A DNA stretch of 64,000 nucleotides, from contig PAJV01000020.1 of NCBI GenBank assembly GCA_002706765.1, forward strand, positions 124,001 through 188,000. Reading direction: 5' to 3'. Below, piece by piece: positions 46,809 to 55,330 of the stretch; within the stretch, counting starts at the first letter, position 1; each line of letters begins with the position of its first letter. Made by a program: the position numbers and the translations under genes. The notes under the pieces are model-generated. The model saw only the letters and a list, made by a program, of their open reading frames with translations. It ran no database searches and was not told the origin of the DNA. The DNA comes from Gimesia sp. GTDB taxonomy: Bacteria > Planctomycetota > Planctomycetia > Planctomycetales > Planctomycetaceae.

Positions 46809-47798
46809 ATGTCGTTGCCCACAATTGATCACCGTGATGAAGTCTATGAAGATCCCCTTGATCTGATGAACGAAATTGAATCACTCAAAAAAGAGAAGGA
46901 CGCGACACTCTTGGCTCACTTTTATATTGATGGTGAGATTCAGGAAATCGCTGATTTCACGGGCGACAGTCTGAAACTGGCCCGCGATGCCGTCAATGTC
47001 AAGACTTCGACGATTGTCTTTTGCGGCGTCCATTTCATGGCGGAATCCACAAAAATCCTCAGCCCCGAGAAAACCGTACTGCTGCCGGACCTGACTGCCG
47101 GCTGTTCTCTGGCGGACAGTTGTCAATATGGAGATCTGGACCAGTTTCAAAAACAATTACGGGCTGAAGGACGTGATTTCGAAACCGTCGCCTATATCAA
47201 TACCAGTGCCCGGGTCAAAAGCCTGTGCGACTGGATCGTCACCAGCGGCAATGCCCGCGAAATCATCGACCGGGTTCCCGCAGATAAAGAAATCCTGTTT
47301 GTGCCCGATCAGCACCTGGGCCGTTACCTGCAGGAAGTGACCGGACGGGAAATGATTCTATGGCCCGGCTCGTGTATGGTTCATGAAATATTCAGTATCC
47401 AGGATATGCTGCGTGCTAAAAAGAACAATCCCGGTTCACTGGTACTGGCTCATCCTGAATGTCCGCATCCGATTCTCGAAGTTTCTGACATCATTGGCGG
47501 TACCGAAAAATTACGCCAGTACGTCATGTCTGTCAAAGAGCCCGGTATTTTCCTGATCGCGACCGAAGCGAACATGATCCATCCTCTGCAGAAGTCGGCT
47601 CCGCAGCACACTTACATCCCCGTCCCCGGCATCATGGCTTCCTCGGGAGAGACCTGTGCCTGTAATCGCTGTCCGCATATGGCGAAAAACACGCTCCAGA
47701 AAGTACGTGACTGCCTGAAATATGGAAAGCCGGAAATCGAATGGCAGCCCTACTTTGACCAGGCAAAAGATGTTCTGCAGAAAAGTCTGCTGCAATAA
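46809..47798 (+). CDS. nadA: Quinolinate synthase
   Basis: A 329-residue NadA with a good AAGGTGAAA ribosome binding site. [24 protein letters not shown] matches the family's opening (usually HYYQ). Conserved cysteines for the 4Fe-4S cluster lie in [10 protein letters not shown], in the GSCMVH region and in [16 protein letters not shown] is a further signature. It condenses iminoaspartate and DHAP to quinolinate in NAD synthesis. No nadB or nadC is beside it. The PIG-L gene diverges from it by about 200 bases. Confidence 0.95.
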   Translation: MSLPTIDHRDEVYEDPLDLMNEIESLKKEKDATLLAHFYIDGEIQEIADFTGDSLKLARDAVNVKTSTIVFCGVHFMAESTKILSPEKTVLLPDLTAGCSLADSCQYGDLDQFQKQLRAEGRDFETVAYINTSARVKSLCDWIVTSGNAREIIDRVPADKEILFVPDQHLGRYLQEVTGREMILWPGSCMVHEIFSIQDMLRAKKNNPGSLVLAHPECPHPILEVSDIIGGTEKLRQYVMSVKEPGIFLIATEANMIHPLQKSAPQHTYIPVPGIMASSGETCACNRCPHMAKNTLQKVRDCLKYGKPEIEWQPYFDQAKDVLQKSLLQ

Positions 47799-47970
47799 GG
47801 AACCCTCTGCCTGCACAATTTTTATGCCCGTTTTCTATGCAACCCGGAGGGAACGGTGCGTATTTATTAGCGATGCATGAGGCTTTATTAATATTTTTTG
47901 AGCGACTGAAACCTCTTTTCCTTCATGAATAGCAGAACAATTCTCCAAAACAATTAAAGCTGCCCCTTTC

Positions 47971-47988
47971 TTAAGATAGTTGTCTTAA
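47971..47988. promoter_or_regulatory. Palindrome TTAAGA-N6-TCTTAA
   Basis: TTAAGA (47971-47976) and TCTTAA (47983-47988) are perfect inverted arms around TAGTTG. The site ends four bases before the putative -24 element, so it could be an operator for a regulator that blocks or modifies the promoter. Confidence 0.45.
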
Positions 47989-47992
47989 TTTC

Positions 47993-48008
47993 TGGCATAC
48001 TCTTTGCC
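47993..48008 (+). promoter_or_regulatory. Candidate sigma-54 promoter upstream of the nitrate operon
   Basis: TGGCATACTCTTTGCC fits the -24/-12 consensus TGGCAC-N5-TTGCW, with the invariant GG and GC exactly ten bases apart. Nitrogen-assimilation operons are classic sigma-54 targets, which supports the assignment. Transcription would start near 48020. No enhancer-binding protein gene is in the window. Confidence 0.5.
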
Positions 48009-48166
48009 TTTAGTGCAAATGTCACTGCAAAATCATGTGCGCTCTCAGCCCATGTTTTGCTCTCCTTTGAATCGCGGTTGCGCTGACTGTGAATTCAAAC
48101 AGATCATTTGAAACAAAAGAGCAACTTATCACGATAGCAATATTTCTGGATCGGCTGCGAACCTGA

Positions 48167-48219
48167 GAACGATCTCGCTCGTTCGCGCTGTCCGATGATT
48201 CGCGTCCCTGCGATTCATC
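48167..48219 (+). promoter_or_regulatory. Tandem hexaloop hairpins in the nitrate operon leader
   Basis: Hairpin 1 is GAACGA (48167-48172), loop TCTCGC, TCGTTC (48179-48184). Nine bases later, hairpin 2 is GATGATTCGC (48194-48203), loop GTCCCT, GCGATTCATC (48210-48219), with one internal T-T mismatch. Two six-base-loop hairpins in tandem are the layout of ANTAR-protein RNA targets in nas leaders. However, the conserved A at loop position 1 and G at position 4 are absent. Treated as a candidate RNA regulatory element. Confidence 0.4.
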
Positions 48220-48361
48220 CCTCCAGACTTGTTGACTCCGGTCTCCCCTCTCTCTCAGTCCCCGGCTGATTGTGCGCTTACCGATTGTCTGACAGTGAAA
48301 TTGCTATCTCTTAAGTTCACGCCGCATATCGATCTCAGACAACAGCAGAAAGCACTCAGAA

Positions 48362-49741
48362 ATGGAAATCCAACACAAAGCAACCAGAATCAATCTGTTT
48401 AATTTCACAACGCCTCAGATGCGGGCGTTTCACATGTCCTGGTTTGCTTTTTTCCTGTGTTTCTTCGCCTGGTTTGGTATCGCCCCGCTGATGAAAGTTG
48501 TGCGGGAGGAAATGCATCTGACCCAGGAACAGGTCGGCTGGTGCATTATCGGCTCTGTATCCATTACTGTGATCGCCCGGCTGTTTATCGGCTGGCTCTG
48601 CGATCAGATTGGTCCACGGCTCTCCTATACATGGCTGCTGCTGCTCGGTTCGATCCCTGTGATGGGCATCGGCTTCGCCCATGATTATACCACATTTCTG
48701 CTTTTCCGAATTGCGATTGGAGCGATCGGTGCTTCCTTCGTAATTACTCAATATCACACGTCAATCATGTTCGCACCGAACTGTGTGGGAACAGCCAATG
48801 CGACCTCGGCCGGCTGGGGAAACCTGGGCGGCGGTGTGACCCAGATGCTGATGCCTTTGATTTTCACGATGTTTATCGGCGTACTCGGATTCAGTGAATC
48901 CATGGGCTGGCGGGCTTCCATGTTTGTCGCAGGGCTTGTATGCGCTTTGACTGGAATCGCCTATTTCTTCATGACGCAGGACGCGCCCGAAGGAAACTTC
49001 AAGGATCTGCGGGAAGCGGGCAAAATGCCGGCAAAGAAAATGCAGAAGGGGATGTTCTGGAATGCCTGCAAAGACCATCGTGTCTGGGCACTGTTTGTGA
49101 TTTATGGTGCCTGCTTCGGCATTGAGCTGACCATCAACAATATTGCGGCTCTCTACTTCCTGGACTATTTCGACTACTTCAAAAAAATGGACACCGCCGA
49201 AGCCATCAAAATGGCGGGACTGTTCGCGGGGATGTTCGGACTGATGAATATTTTCGCCCGGACCCTGGGGGGGGCTTTTGGTGACCGCTTTGGCCAGAAG
49301 TGGGGTCTGAGTGGTCGGGTCAAATGGCTGTTTATTGCTGTGTTCTGCGAAGGAATTGCCTTGATGGTCTTTTCACAGATGAGTGTGCTGGCGATGGCCT
49401 TGCCTTCACTGATTGTATTCAGCCTGTTTGTGCAGATGTCCGAAGGAGCAACTTACTCGGTGGTTCCATTCATCAATAAAAAAGCACTGGGCGCCGTTTC
49501 CGGAATCGTCGGGGCCGGCGGAAACGCAGGGGCTGTCTCGGCCGGCTTCCTGTTCAAAACACAAGCCATCAACTGGCCCACTGCGTTATTCATTCTCGGT
49601 GCGATTGTCACCGGCTGTGCCTTCCTGACTTTCCTGGTGCGGTTCACTGAAGAAACAGAAGAAGAAGCCCGCCTGGCACACGATTCTGCAATCACAGTCA
49701 AGTCTGGTGAAAAAGAACTGGCGACTTCGATGGGACAGTAA
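48362..49741 (+). CDS. narK: NarK/NasA-type nitrate/nitrite MFS transporter
   Basis: A 459-residue membrane protein with about 12 helices. The opening FHMSWFAFFLCFFAWFGIAPLM and GWGNLGGGVTQMLMP (nitrate signature region) are typical of the nitrate/nitrite porter family. A second copy of the Gly-rich signature (VGAGGNAGAVSAGFLF) lies in the C-terminal half. Arg residues in helices 2 and 8 that bind nitrate are plausible at RLFIGW and RTLGG. It is the first gene of the assimilation operon and is followed 60 bases later by nirBD, so uptake of nitrate for assimilation is the likely role. Confidence 0.93.
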   Translation: MEIQHKATRINLFNFTTPQMRAFHMSWFAFFLCFFAWFGIAPLMKVVREEMHLTQEQVGWCIIGSVSITVIARLFIGWLCDQIGPRLSYTWLLLLGSIPVMGIGFAHDYTTFLLFRIAIGAIGASFVITQYHTSIMFAPNCVGTANATSAGWGNLGGGVTQMLMPLIFTMFIGVLGFSESMGWRASMFVAGLVCALTGIAYFFMTQDAPEGNFKDLREAGKMPAKKMQKGMFWNACKDHRVWALFVIYGACFGIELTINNIAALYFLDYFDYFKKMDTAEAIKMAGLFAGMFGLMNIFARTLGGAFGDRFGQKWGLSGRVKWLFIAVFCEGIALMVFSQMSVLAMALPSLIVFSLFVQMSEGATYSVVPFINKKALGAVSGIVGAGGNAGAVSAGFLFKTQAINWPTALFILGAIVTGCAFLTFLVRFTEETEEEARLAHDSAITVKSGEKELATSMGQ

Positions 49742-49801
49742 TCGAAAGACGGCGAACGACATCAAATTACGCGCTCCTCTGATTTAATAAGGTACTATCA
49801 A

Positions 49802-52762
49802 GTGATTCAGCGAAATTCTGAACAACAGAAAAATGTGGTGGTGATCGGGAACGGCATGGTCGGCCTGCGGTTCTGCGAACAGCTTGTGGAAAAAGACCAG
49901 GCGCAGGAATTCAAGATTGTCACCTTCTGTGAAGAACCGCGGGCCGCTTACGACCGCGTGGGATTGACCCAGTTCTTTGCCCACAACGATGCCGAAAAGC
50001 TGATGCTGGCACGACGAGAATGGTACGCGGAGAACAACATCGATCTGCATCTGGCCGACCGTGCAATCAGCATCGACCGCCAGAATAAAATCATCCGCTC
50101 TCAGAAAGGGATCGAAATCCCTTACGAGAAAGTGATCATCGCCACCGGTTCATACCCTTTTGTCCCGGATGTGCCGGGGATCAAAAACCGGGGCGTGTTT
50201 GTCTATCGCACCATCAATGACCTGGAACAGATCATTGATTACGCCCGCAATTCAAAAAGAGCAGCCGTGATCGGCGGAGGGTTACTGGGTCTGGAAGCAG
50301 CCAAGGCCGCCCTTGATCTGGGACTCGAAACACACGTTCTCGAATTTGCACCCCGCCTGATGCCGCGCCAGATTGATGACGCCGGCTCGAAAGTTCTGGT
50401 GCAGAAAATCGAAGAACTCGGTGTGCAGGTTCATCTGAATAAAGCAACCGATTCTGTCCTGGGGGAATCCAGCGTGACAGGCATCCGTTTCCAGGATGGC
50501 GCAGAGCTGGAACTCGACATGATTATCGTCTCTGCCGGGATTCGCCCCCGCGATGAACTGGCACGAGAATGCGACCTGGAAGTCGGCGAACGGGGGGGGA
50601 TTCTGGTGAATGACAATCTGCAGACTTCAGATCCCGACATCTACGCGGTCGGCGAAGTCGCCTTGCATTCCGGGATGGTCTACGGCCTGGTTGCCCCCGG
50701 TTACCAGATGGCAGAAGTCGCAGCAACCCATGTATGTCACGGTGAAGCGGAGTTTCGAGGCAGTGACCTCTCTACCAAACTAAAGTTGATGGGCGTGGAT
50801 GTGGCCAGCTTCGGCGATTATGAAGCGGGACCGGACATTTCCAAAAGCCTGACATTTGAAGATCCCTTTAAAGGCGTTTACAAAAAACTCGTTTTCAATA
50901 AAGCAGGCACAAACCTGCTGGGAGGCATCCTGATTGGTGATGCCTCTGATTATGGCAGCCTGTCCCTGCTGGCGAAGTCCAGCGATTCACTTCCCTGCCA
51001 GCCACACGAACTAATCGTTGGAGCAGGGGGTGGCATACCGGGTGGCAGTGCCGAAGACATGGCCGACGATGCCCAGATCTGTTCCTGTAACAACGTTTCC
51101 AAGGGACAAATCTGTACTGCAATCAAAGAACAGAACTTATGCTCGGTCGATGAAATCAAGGCATGCACGAAAGCCGGCGGGGGCTGCGGAGGCTGTCTGC
51201 CTCTGGTGACGGATGTCTTCAAAGCGGAAATGAAAGCAGCGGGGATCACCGTCAGCAATCGACTGTGCGAACATTTCGATTATTCACGAACCGAGTTATT
51301 CGACATCATCAAAGTCAAAAAGCTCAAAACGTTTTCAGCGGTCATTGAAGATTGTGGAAACGGTAACGGGTGCGAAGTCTGCAAACCGGCGGTCGCTTCG
51401 ATTCTGGCCAGCTTGTGGAATGATCATATTATCGATCACTCCGACCTGCAGGATACGAATGACCGTTTTCTGGCGAACATGCAGCGGGGGGGCCTGTATT
51501 CCATCGTGCCACGCGTCCCGGGGGGGGAAATCACGCCGGAAAAGCTGATCGTGCTGGGCGAAGTCGGAAAAGAATACGGACTCTATACGAAAATCACAGG
51601 CGGTCAGCGCGTGGATTTATTCGGCGCGGAAGTCCATCAGCTGCCTGAAATCTGGGAGAAACTGATCGACGCCGGTTTTGAAAGCGGGCACGCGTACGGT
51701 AAAGCATTACGAACAGTCAAGAGTTGTGTGGGGACCACCTGGTGCCGTTATGGCATCGGGGATTCGGTCGGTTTTGCGATTCGCCTGGAAGAACGCTACC
51801 GCGGAATCCGTGCACCGCATAAACTGAAAGGGGGCGTTTCAGGTTGTGTGCGCGAATGTGCTGAAGCCCAGAGTAAAGACTTCGGACTGATCGCAACCGA
51901 GCATGGCTATAACCTGTATATCTGCGGAAACGGCGGCGCCAAGCCCAGGCACGCGGACCTGTTTGCTTCGGACCTGGATGAAGAGACCTGCATCAGGTAC
52001 CTGGACCGTTTCCTGATGTATTACATTCAGACTGCAGACAAATTGACACGCACGGCCACCTGGCTGGAAAAGCTGGAAGGCGGCATCGACTATCTGCGCG
52101 AAGTGGTGATCGAAGACAGGCTGGGGATCTGTGATGAGCTGGAACGCATGATGCAGTCTCTCGTCGATTCCTACCATTGCGAATGGAAAGAAGTCGTTAC
52201 CAATCCGGTGAAACGACGGCTGTTCGAACAGTTCGTCAACACGGATGAGCATGAACCTTCGATCGAACTGATCCCCCAGCGCGGGCAGACGCGTCCGGTT
52301 GACTGGGCTCCCGATTTTGTCGCGTTTGACGACATCAAACTACCGGAGAAAAAGCCGGAACAGAACACCGAACCGCGGGAATGGGTCAAAGTGGGAACCG
52401 TCAGCGATTTTCCTGCTGAATCCGGTTCCACCGTGAAATATGGCAATTCACAAATTGCGGTCTTCAACTTCGCCAGTCGCGGCGAATGGTATGCCTGCCA
52501 GCAGATGTGTCCTCATAAAAAGGCCATGGTGCTCTCGCGGGGAATTATCGGTGATTCTGCCGGTATCCCCAAAGTCGCCTGCCCCTTGCACAAGAAATCA
52601 TTCTCGCTGGAAAATGGTTCCTGCCTGAGTGGTGAATCGGAATATGAAGTCAAAGTATTTAAGGTTAAACTGGATGCGCAGGAAAATGTGTACCTGGAAT
52701 TACCGGACTCCAGTGTACTGGATGAACTTATCAATCACACGGAATGTGCTGGCGCTCACTAA
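49802..52762 (+). CDS. nirB: Assimilatory nitrite reductase, NirB-NirD fusion
   Basis: The GTG at 49802 gives 986 residues. Domains in order: FAD/NAD(P)H oxidoreductase (VVVIGNGMVGLRF, about 1-400) and a BFD-type 2Fe-2S site (CSCNNVSKGQIC ... GGGCGGC, from about residue 425). A second Cys cluster (CGNGNGCEVC) follows, then the siroheme/4Fe-4S domain with CVGTTWC at 641 and GCVREC at 680. Last is a NirD-like Rieske domain (about 865-975) with both ligand pairs, CPH near 903 and CPLH near 927. It reduces nitrite to ammonium with NAD(P)H in the cytoplasm. Large and small subunits are usually separate; here they form one chain. Confidence 0.95.
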   Translation: MIQRNSEQQKNVVVIGNGMVGLRFCEQLVEKDQAQEFKIVTFCEEPRAAYDRVGLTQFFAHNDAEKLMLARREWYAENNIDLHLADRAISIDRQNKIIRSQKGIEIPYEKVIIATGSYPFVPDVPGIKNRGVFVYRTINDLEQIIDYARNSKRAAVIGGGLLGLEAAKAALDLGLETHVLEFAPRLMPRQIDDAGSKVLVQKIEELGVQVHLNKATDSVLGESSVTGIRFQDGAELELDMIIVSAGIRPRDELARECDLEVGERGGILVNDNLQTSDPDIYAVGEVALHSGMVYGLVAPGYQMAEVAATHVCHGEAEFRGSDLSTKLKLMGVDVASFGDYEAGPDISKSLTFEDPFKGVYKKLVFNKAGTNLLGGILIGDASDYGSLSLLAKSSDSLPCQPHELIVGAGGGIPGGSAEDMADDAQICSCNNVSKGQICTAIKEQNLCSVDEIKACTKAGGGCGGCLPLVTDVFKAEMKAAGITVSNRLCEHFDYSRTELFDIIKVKKLKTFSAVIEDCGNGNGCEVCKPAVASILASLWNDHIIDHSDLQDTNDRFLANMQRGGLYSIVPRVPGGEITPEKLIVLGEVGKEYGLYTKITGGQRVDLFGAEVHQLPEIWEKLIDAGFESGHAYGKALRTVKSCVGTTWCRYGIGDSVGFAIRLEERYRGIRAPHKLKGGVSGCVRECAEAQSKDFGLIATEHGYNLYICGNGGAKPRHADLFASDLDEETCIRYLDRFLMYYIQTADKLTRTATWLEKLEGGIDYLREVVIEDRLGICDELERMMQSLVDSYHCEWKEVVTNPVKRRLFEQFVNTDEHEPSIELIPQRGQTRPVDWAPDFVAFDDIKLPEKKPEQNTEPREWVKVGTVSDFPAESGSTVKYGNSQIAVFNFASRGEWYACQQMCPHKKAMVLSRGIIGDSAGIPKVACPLHKKSFSLENGSCLSGESEYEVKVFKVKLDAQENVYLELPDSSVLDELINHTECAGAH

Positions 52763-52776
52763 GCACAGGTTTTGGA

Positions 52777-53547
52777 ATGATCTTAGATAATCAACAAGAC
52801 AGCAAAATACAAAAAGATCAGCTGATATCGCTCCCGGTCACCCATGTGATTCAGGAAGCGGAGGATGTCTGTACCTTTCGGCTGGATAACTCACAGGGAC
52901 TGATTCCCTCCCATCGTCCCGGGATGTTCGTCAAAGTCTGCCTCGATATTAATGGAATCGATGTATGGCGCAGCTTTTCCATCAGTTCCTCTCCCCATCA
53001 GAGTGAACGCATTGATTTAACCATCAAACGCAATCACGCGGGGCAGGTCGGGAATTATTTTTTTGAGCAGATTCAGGTTGGCAGTCCTGTCCTGCTCAAA
53101 GGTCCGCTGGGTCAGTTTTATTTTGATCCGGCGCAGCATATCGAACCACTGATTCTTCTGTGTGCCGGCATCGGGATCACTCCCATGATGAGCATCGTAC
53201 GCTACCTGCATGCGACCAATGTAAACCGGAACTGTTACCTGTTTTATGGTGCCCGGACACATCGGGACATCATCTTTGATCAGGAAACACGGAACCTGAT
53301 CACGGAAATGCCGGACTTTCATTACTTTCTGACTCTTTCTCAGCCCGTACCGCACTGGCTGGGATACTGTGGGCATCTCAATTTTGATTTTATGATTTCA
53401 AAGATCCCACAGGTGGAGTCTTCCCGTTTCTTTGTATGTGGCCCGCGGAATTTCAATCAGGATTTCACACTTCGTCTACTGAAGATGGGAGTACCACACG
53501 AACTGATTCACAGTGAACAATTTCATAAAAAAAATAAAACCAGATAG
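52777..53547 (+). CDS. FNR-type FAD/NAD(P)H oxidoreductase
   Basis: The ATG at 52777, 14 bases after nirBD, gives 256 residues. RSFSISSSP is the FAD-binding RxYS-like motif. GQVGNYFFEQIQVGSPVLLKGP continues the flavin domain, and LCAGIGITPMMSIVRYL is the NAD(P)-binding GxGxTP motif. FFVCGPRNFNQ is the C-terminal family box. There is no 2Fe-2S domain, so it must pass electrons to another protein. Its position between nirBD and the iron-sulfur/molybdopterin genes suggests it feeds the nitrate reductase from NAD(P)H. Confidence 0.88.
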   Translation: MILDNQQDSKIQKDQLISLPVTHVIQEAEDVCTFRLDNSQGLIPSHRPGMFVKVCLDINGIDVWRSFSISSSPHQSERIDLTIKRNHAGQVGNYFFEQIQVGSPVLLKGPLGQFYFDPAQHIEPLILLCAGIGITPMMSIVRYLHATNVNRNCYLFYGARTHRDIIFDQETRNLITEMPDFHYFLTLSQPVPHWLGYCGHLNFDFMISKIPQVESSRFFVCGPRNFNQDFTLRLLKMGVPHELIHSEQFHKKNKTR

Positions 53548-53553
53548 AGACTC

Positions 53554-55299
53554 ATGAACTTCGACGTAGACGGACCTGATCTGAATCAGTCTTATGGCAG
53601 TGATAATGCATCTTCAGTTGCACTGCGGGGGACGGCTCCCGCGCAGGAATTCGATCTGATCTCGCTGTTGCTGAAAGAACAGCAGACACTCACAGCCGTA
53701 GATCAGTTTGCTAAACGATATGATGCCAACCAGTTGCCGGCTCAGTCACGTTATTATGCGGATCTGATTCCTGCCGCGCTGCCGCAGTCGGGTGAACAGT
53801 ATGCGTTCGGCGTGGATCTGGATCGCTGTTCGGGCTGCAAAGCCTGTGTGACGGCCTGTCACTCCCTGAATGGTCTGGACGAAAATGAAACCTGGCGCGA
53901 TGTCGGTCTGCTTACGGGAGGGACGAACCAGGATCCGATCTATCAGCATGTGACCACCGCCTGCCATCATTGCCTCGACCCGGGCTGCATGCAGGCCTGT
54001 CCGGTCAACGCCTACGAGAAAGATCCTGTCACCGGCATTGTCAGGCATCTGGACGACCAGTGTTTCGGCTGCCAGTATTGTACGCTGGCCTGCCCGTATG
54101 ATGTTCCCAAATATCACAGCAAGAAAGGCATCGTTCGTAAATGCGATATGTGCAGCCAGCGGTTGTCTGATGGAGAAGCCCCGGCTTGTGTACAAGCCTG
54201 CCCGCACCAGGCGATCTCCATTAACATCGTCAACAAAGAACAGGTTATTGCCGATTCAGAAATCGACCCGTTCCTGCCTGCCGCCCCTGATCCACAGCAC
54301 ACGTATCCCACGACCACGTATAAATCCAGAAAACCGTTCCCCCGCAATACGATCCCCGCAGATTATTATTCCGCCAGTCCGCAGCATGCTCACATGCCGC
54401 TGGTGATCATGCTGGTTTTGACACAGCTTTCGGTTGGCGCCTTTCTGACCAGCCTGGCACTCGAATATTTTCTCAGCGCCGCCACCACGGACGTCATGAC
54501 ACGGATGTCAGCTACTTTTGCACTCTTCTTTGGCTTAGTCGCTTTGGGGGCCAGTACGCTGCATCTGGGCCGACCGCAGTATGCTTTCCGGGGAATCCTG
54601 GGGCTCAAACATTCCTGGCTGAGCCGTGAGATCCTCGCGTTTGGCGTCTTTTCCAATACCGCCATGGCCTATGCGCTGTTAACCTGGCTTTCGGGCGAGT
54701 CATTTGCTGATCTGAAAGCCTGGCAGCCTCTGGCTGGTCAAGTGGTCGGCCTGACAGGCATCGTAGGTATCTTCTGCTCGATCATGATCTACGTCTTTAC
54801 CAAACGTGAGTTCTGGAATTTTGAATCCACCATGATCAAGTTCGGACTGACGGCTGTTTTACTGGGGATCACTTCCACCCTGTTCACGCTTTACCTGCTG
54901 GGAATATTTTCCCACTCTGCGGAATCGCAGTTACTGGTTGCCCAGGCCGGGCCGCTGCTGGCGAAAGCCTTGATTGTGACTGCTGTCTGCAAACTGACGT
55001 TCGAAGCGTCTATCTTTCGCTACCTGTTGCGACGTCAGAACTCTCCCCTGAAACGATCTGCACTGCTGATGAGCGGAGAGCTGTCCAATATCACCCTTGC
55101 ACGCTTCGCCTGTGGAATTCTGGGAGGCATTCTGATGCCGGCCTTTTTGTTAAATCACCAGGCTCAACCTTTACATACCTTAAGTCTCTTGATCATCGTC
55201 TCCTTCCTGTTTGTTGCCAACCTCGCCGGGGAACTGCTGGAACGATACCTGTTCTTCTCCGCGGTTGCCGCTCCCCGCATGCCAGGTGTATTACGATGA
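53554..55299 (+). CDS. DmsB-DmsC-like fusion: four-cluster ferredoxin plus membrane anchor
   Basis: A 581-residue protein starting six bases after the flavoprotein stop. Residues ~85-245 carry sixteen cysteines in four groups ([39 protein letters not shown]...CVQAC), fitting four 4Fe-4S clusters as in DmsB/NrfC. From about residue 280 there are eight membrane helices of the DmsC/NrfD kind. In DMSO reductase these are separate subunits linking quinol to the catalytic subunit. No Tat leader is present, so the iron-sulfur domain should be cytoplasmic. The N-terminal ~80 residues are not recognised. Confidence 0.9.
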   Translation: MNFDVDGPDLNQSYGSDNASSVALRGTAPAQEFDLISLLLKEQQTLTAVDQFAKRYDANQLPAQSRYYADLIPAALPQSGEQYAFGVDLDRCSGCKACVTACHSLNGLDENETWRDVGLLTGGTNQDPIYQHVTTACHHCLDPGCMQACPVNAYEKDPVTGIVRHLDDQCFGCQYCTLACPYDVPKYHSKKGIVRKCDMCSQRLSDGEAPACVQACPHQAISINIVNKEQVIADSEIDPFLPAAPDPQHTYPTTTYKSRKPFPRNTIPADYYSASPQHAHMPLVIMLVLTQLSVGAFLTSLALEYFLSAATTDVMTRMSATFALFFGLVALGASTLHLGRPQYAFRGILGLKHSWLSREILAFGVFSNTAMAYALLTWLSGESFADLKAWQPLAGQVVGLTGIVGIFCSIMIYVFTKREFWNFESTMIKFGLTAVLLGITSTLFTLYLLGIFSHSAESQLLVAQAGPLLAKALIVTAVCKLTFEASIFRYLLRRQNSPLKRSALLMSGELSNITLARFACGILGGILMPAFLLNHQAQPLHTLSLLIIVSFLFVANLAGELLERYLFFSAVAAPRMPGVLR

Positions 55300-55330
55300 C
55301 CTACTTTTTCTCGCACTGGAATCGGTTTCG

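Larger units (their letters stand above)
47799..48361. other. Long leader/regulatory region of the nitrate assimilation operon
   Basis: 563 bases between nadA and the nitrate transporter. It holds a palindrome (47971-47988), a sigma-54 type -24/-12 sequence (47993-48008) and two consecutive six-base-loop hairpins (48167-48219), each described separately. If the promoter is real, the transcript has a ~340-base leader. No open frame of note. Confidence 0.6.

Noticed and set aside
47842-47862. NtrC-like binding site upstream of the sigma-54 promoter
   Set aside because: TGCAACC and GGTGCG are present but their spacing does not match the consensus.
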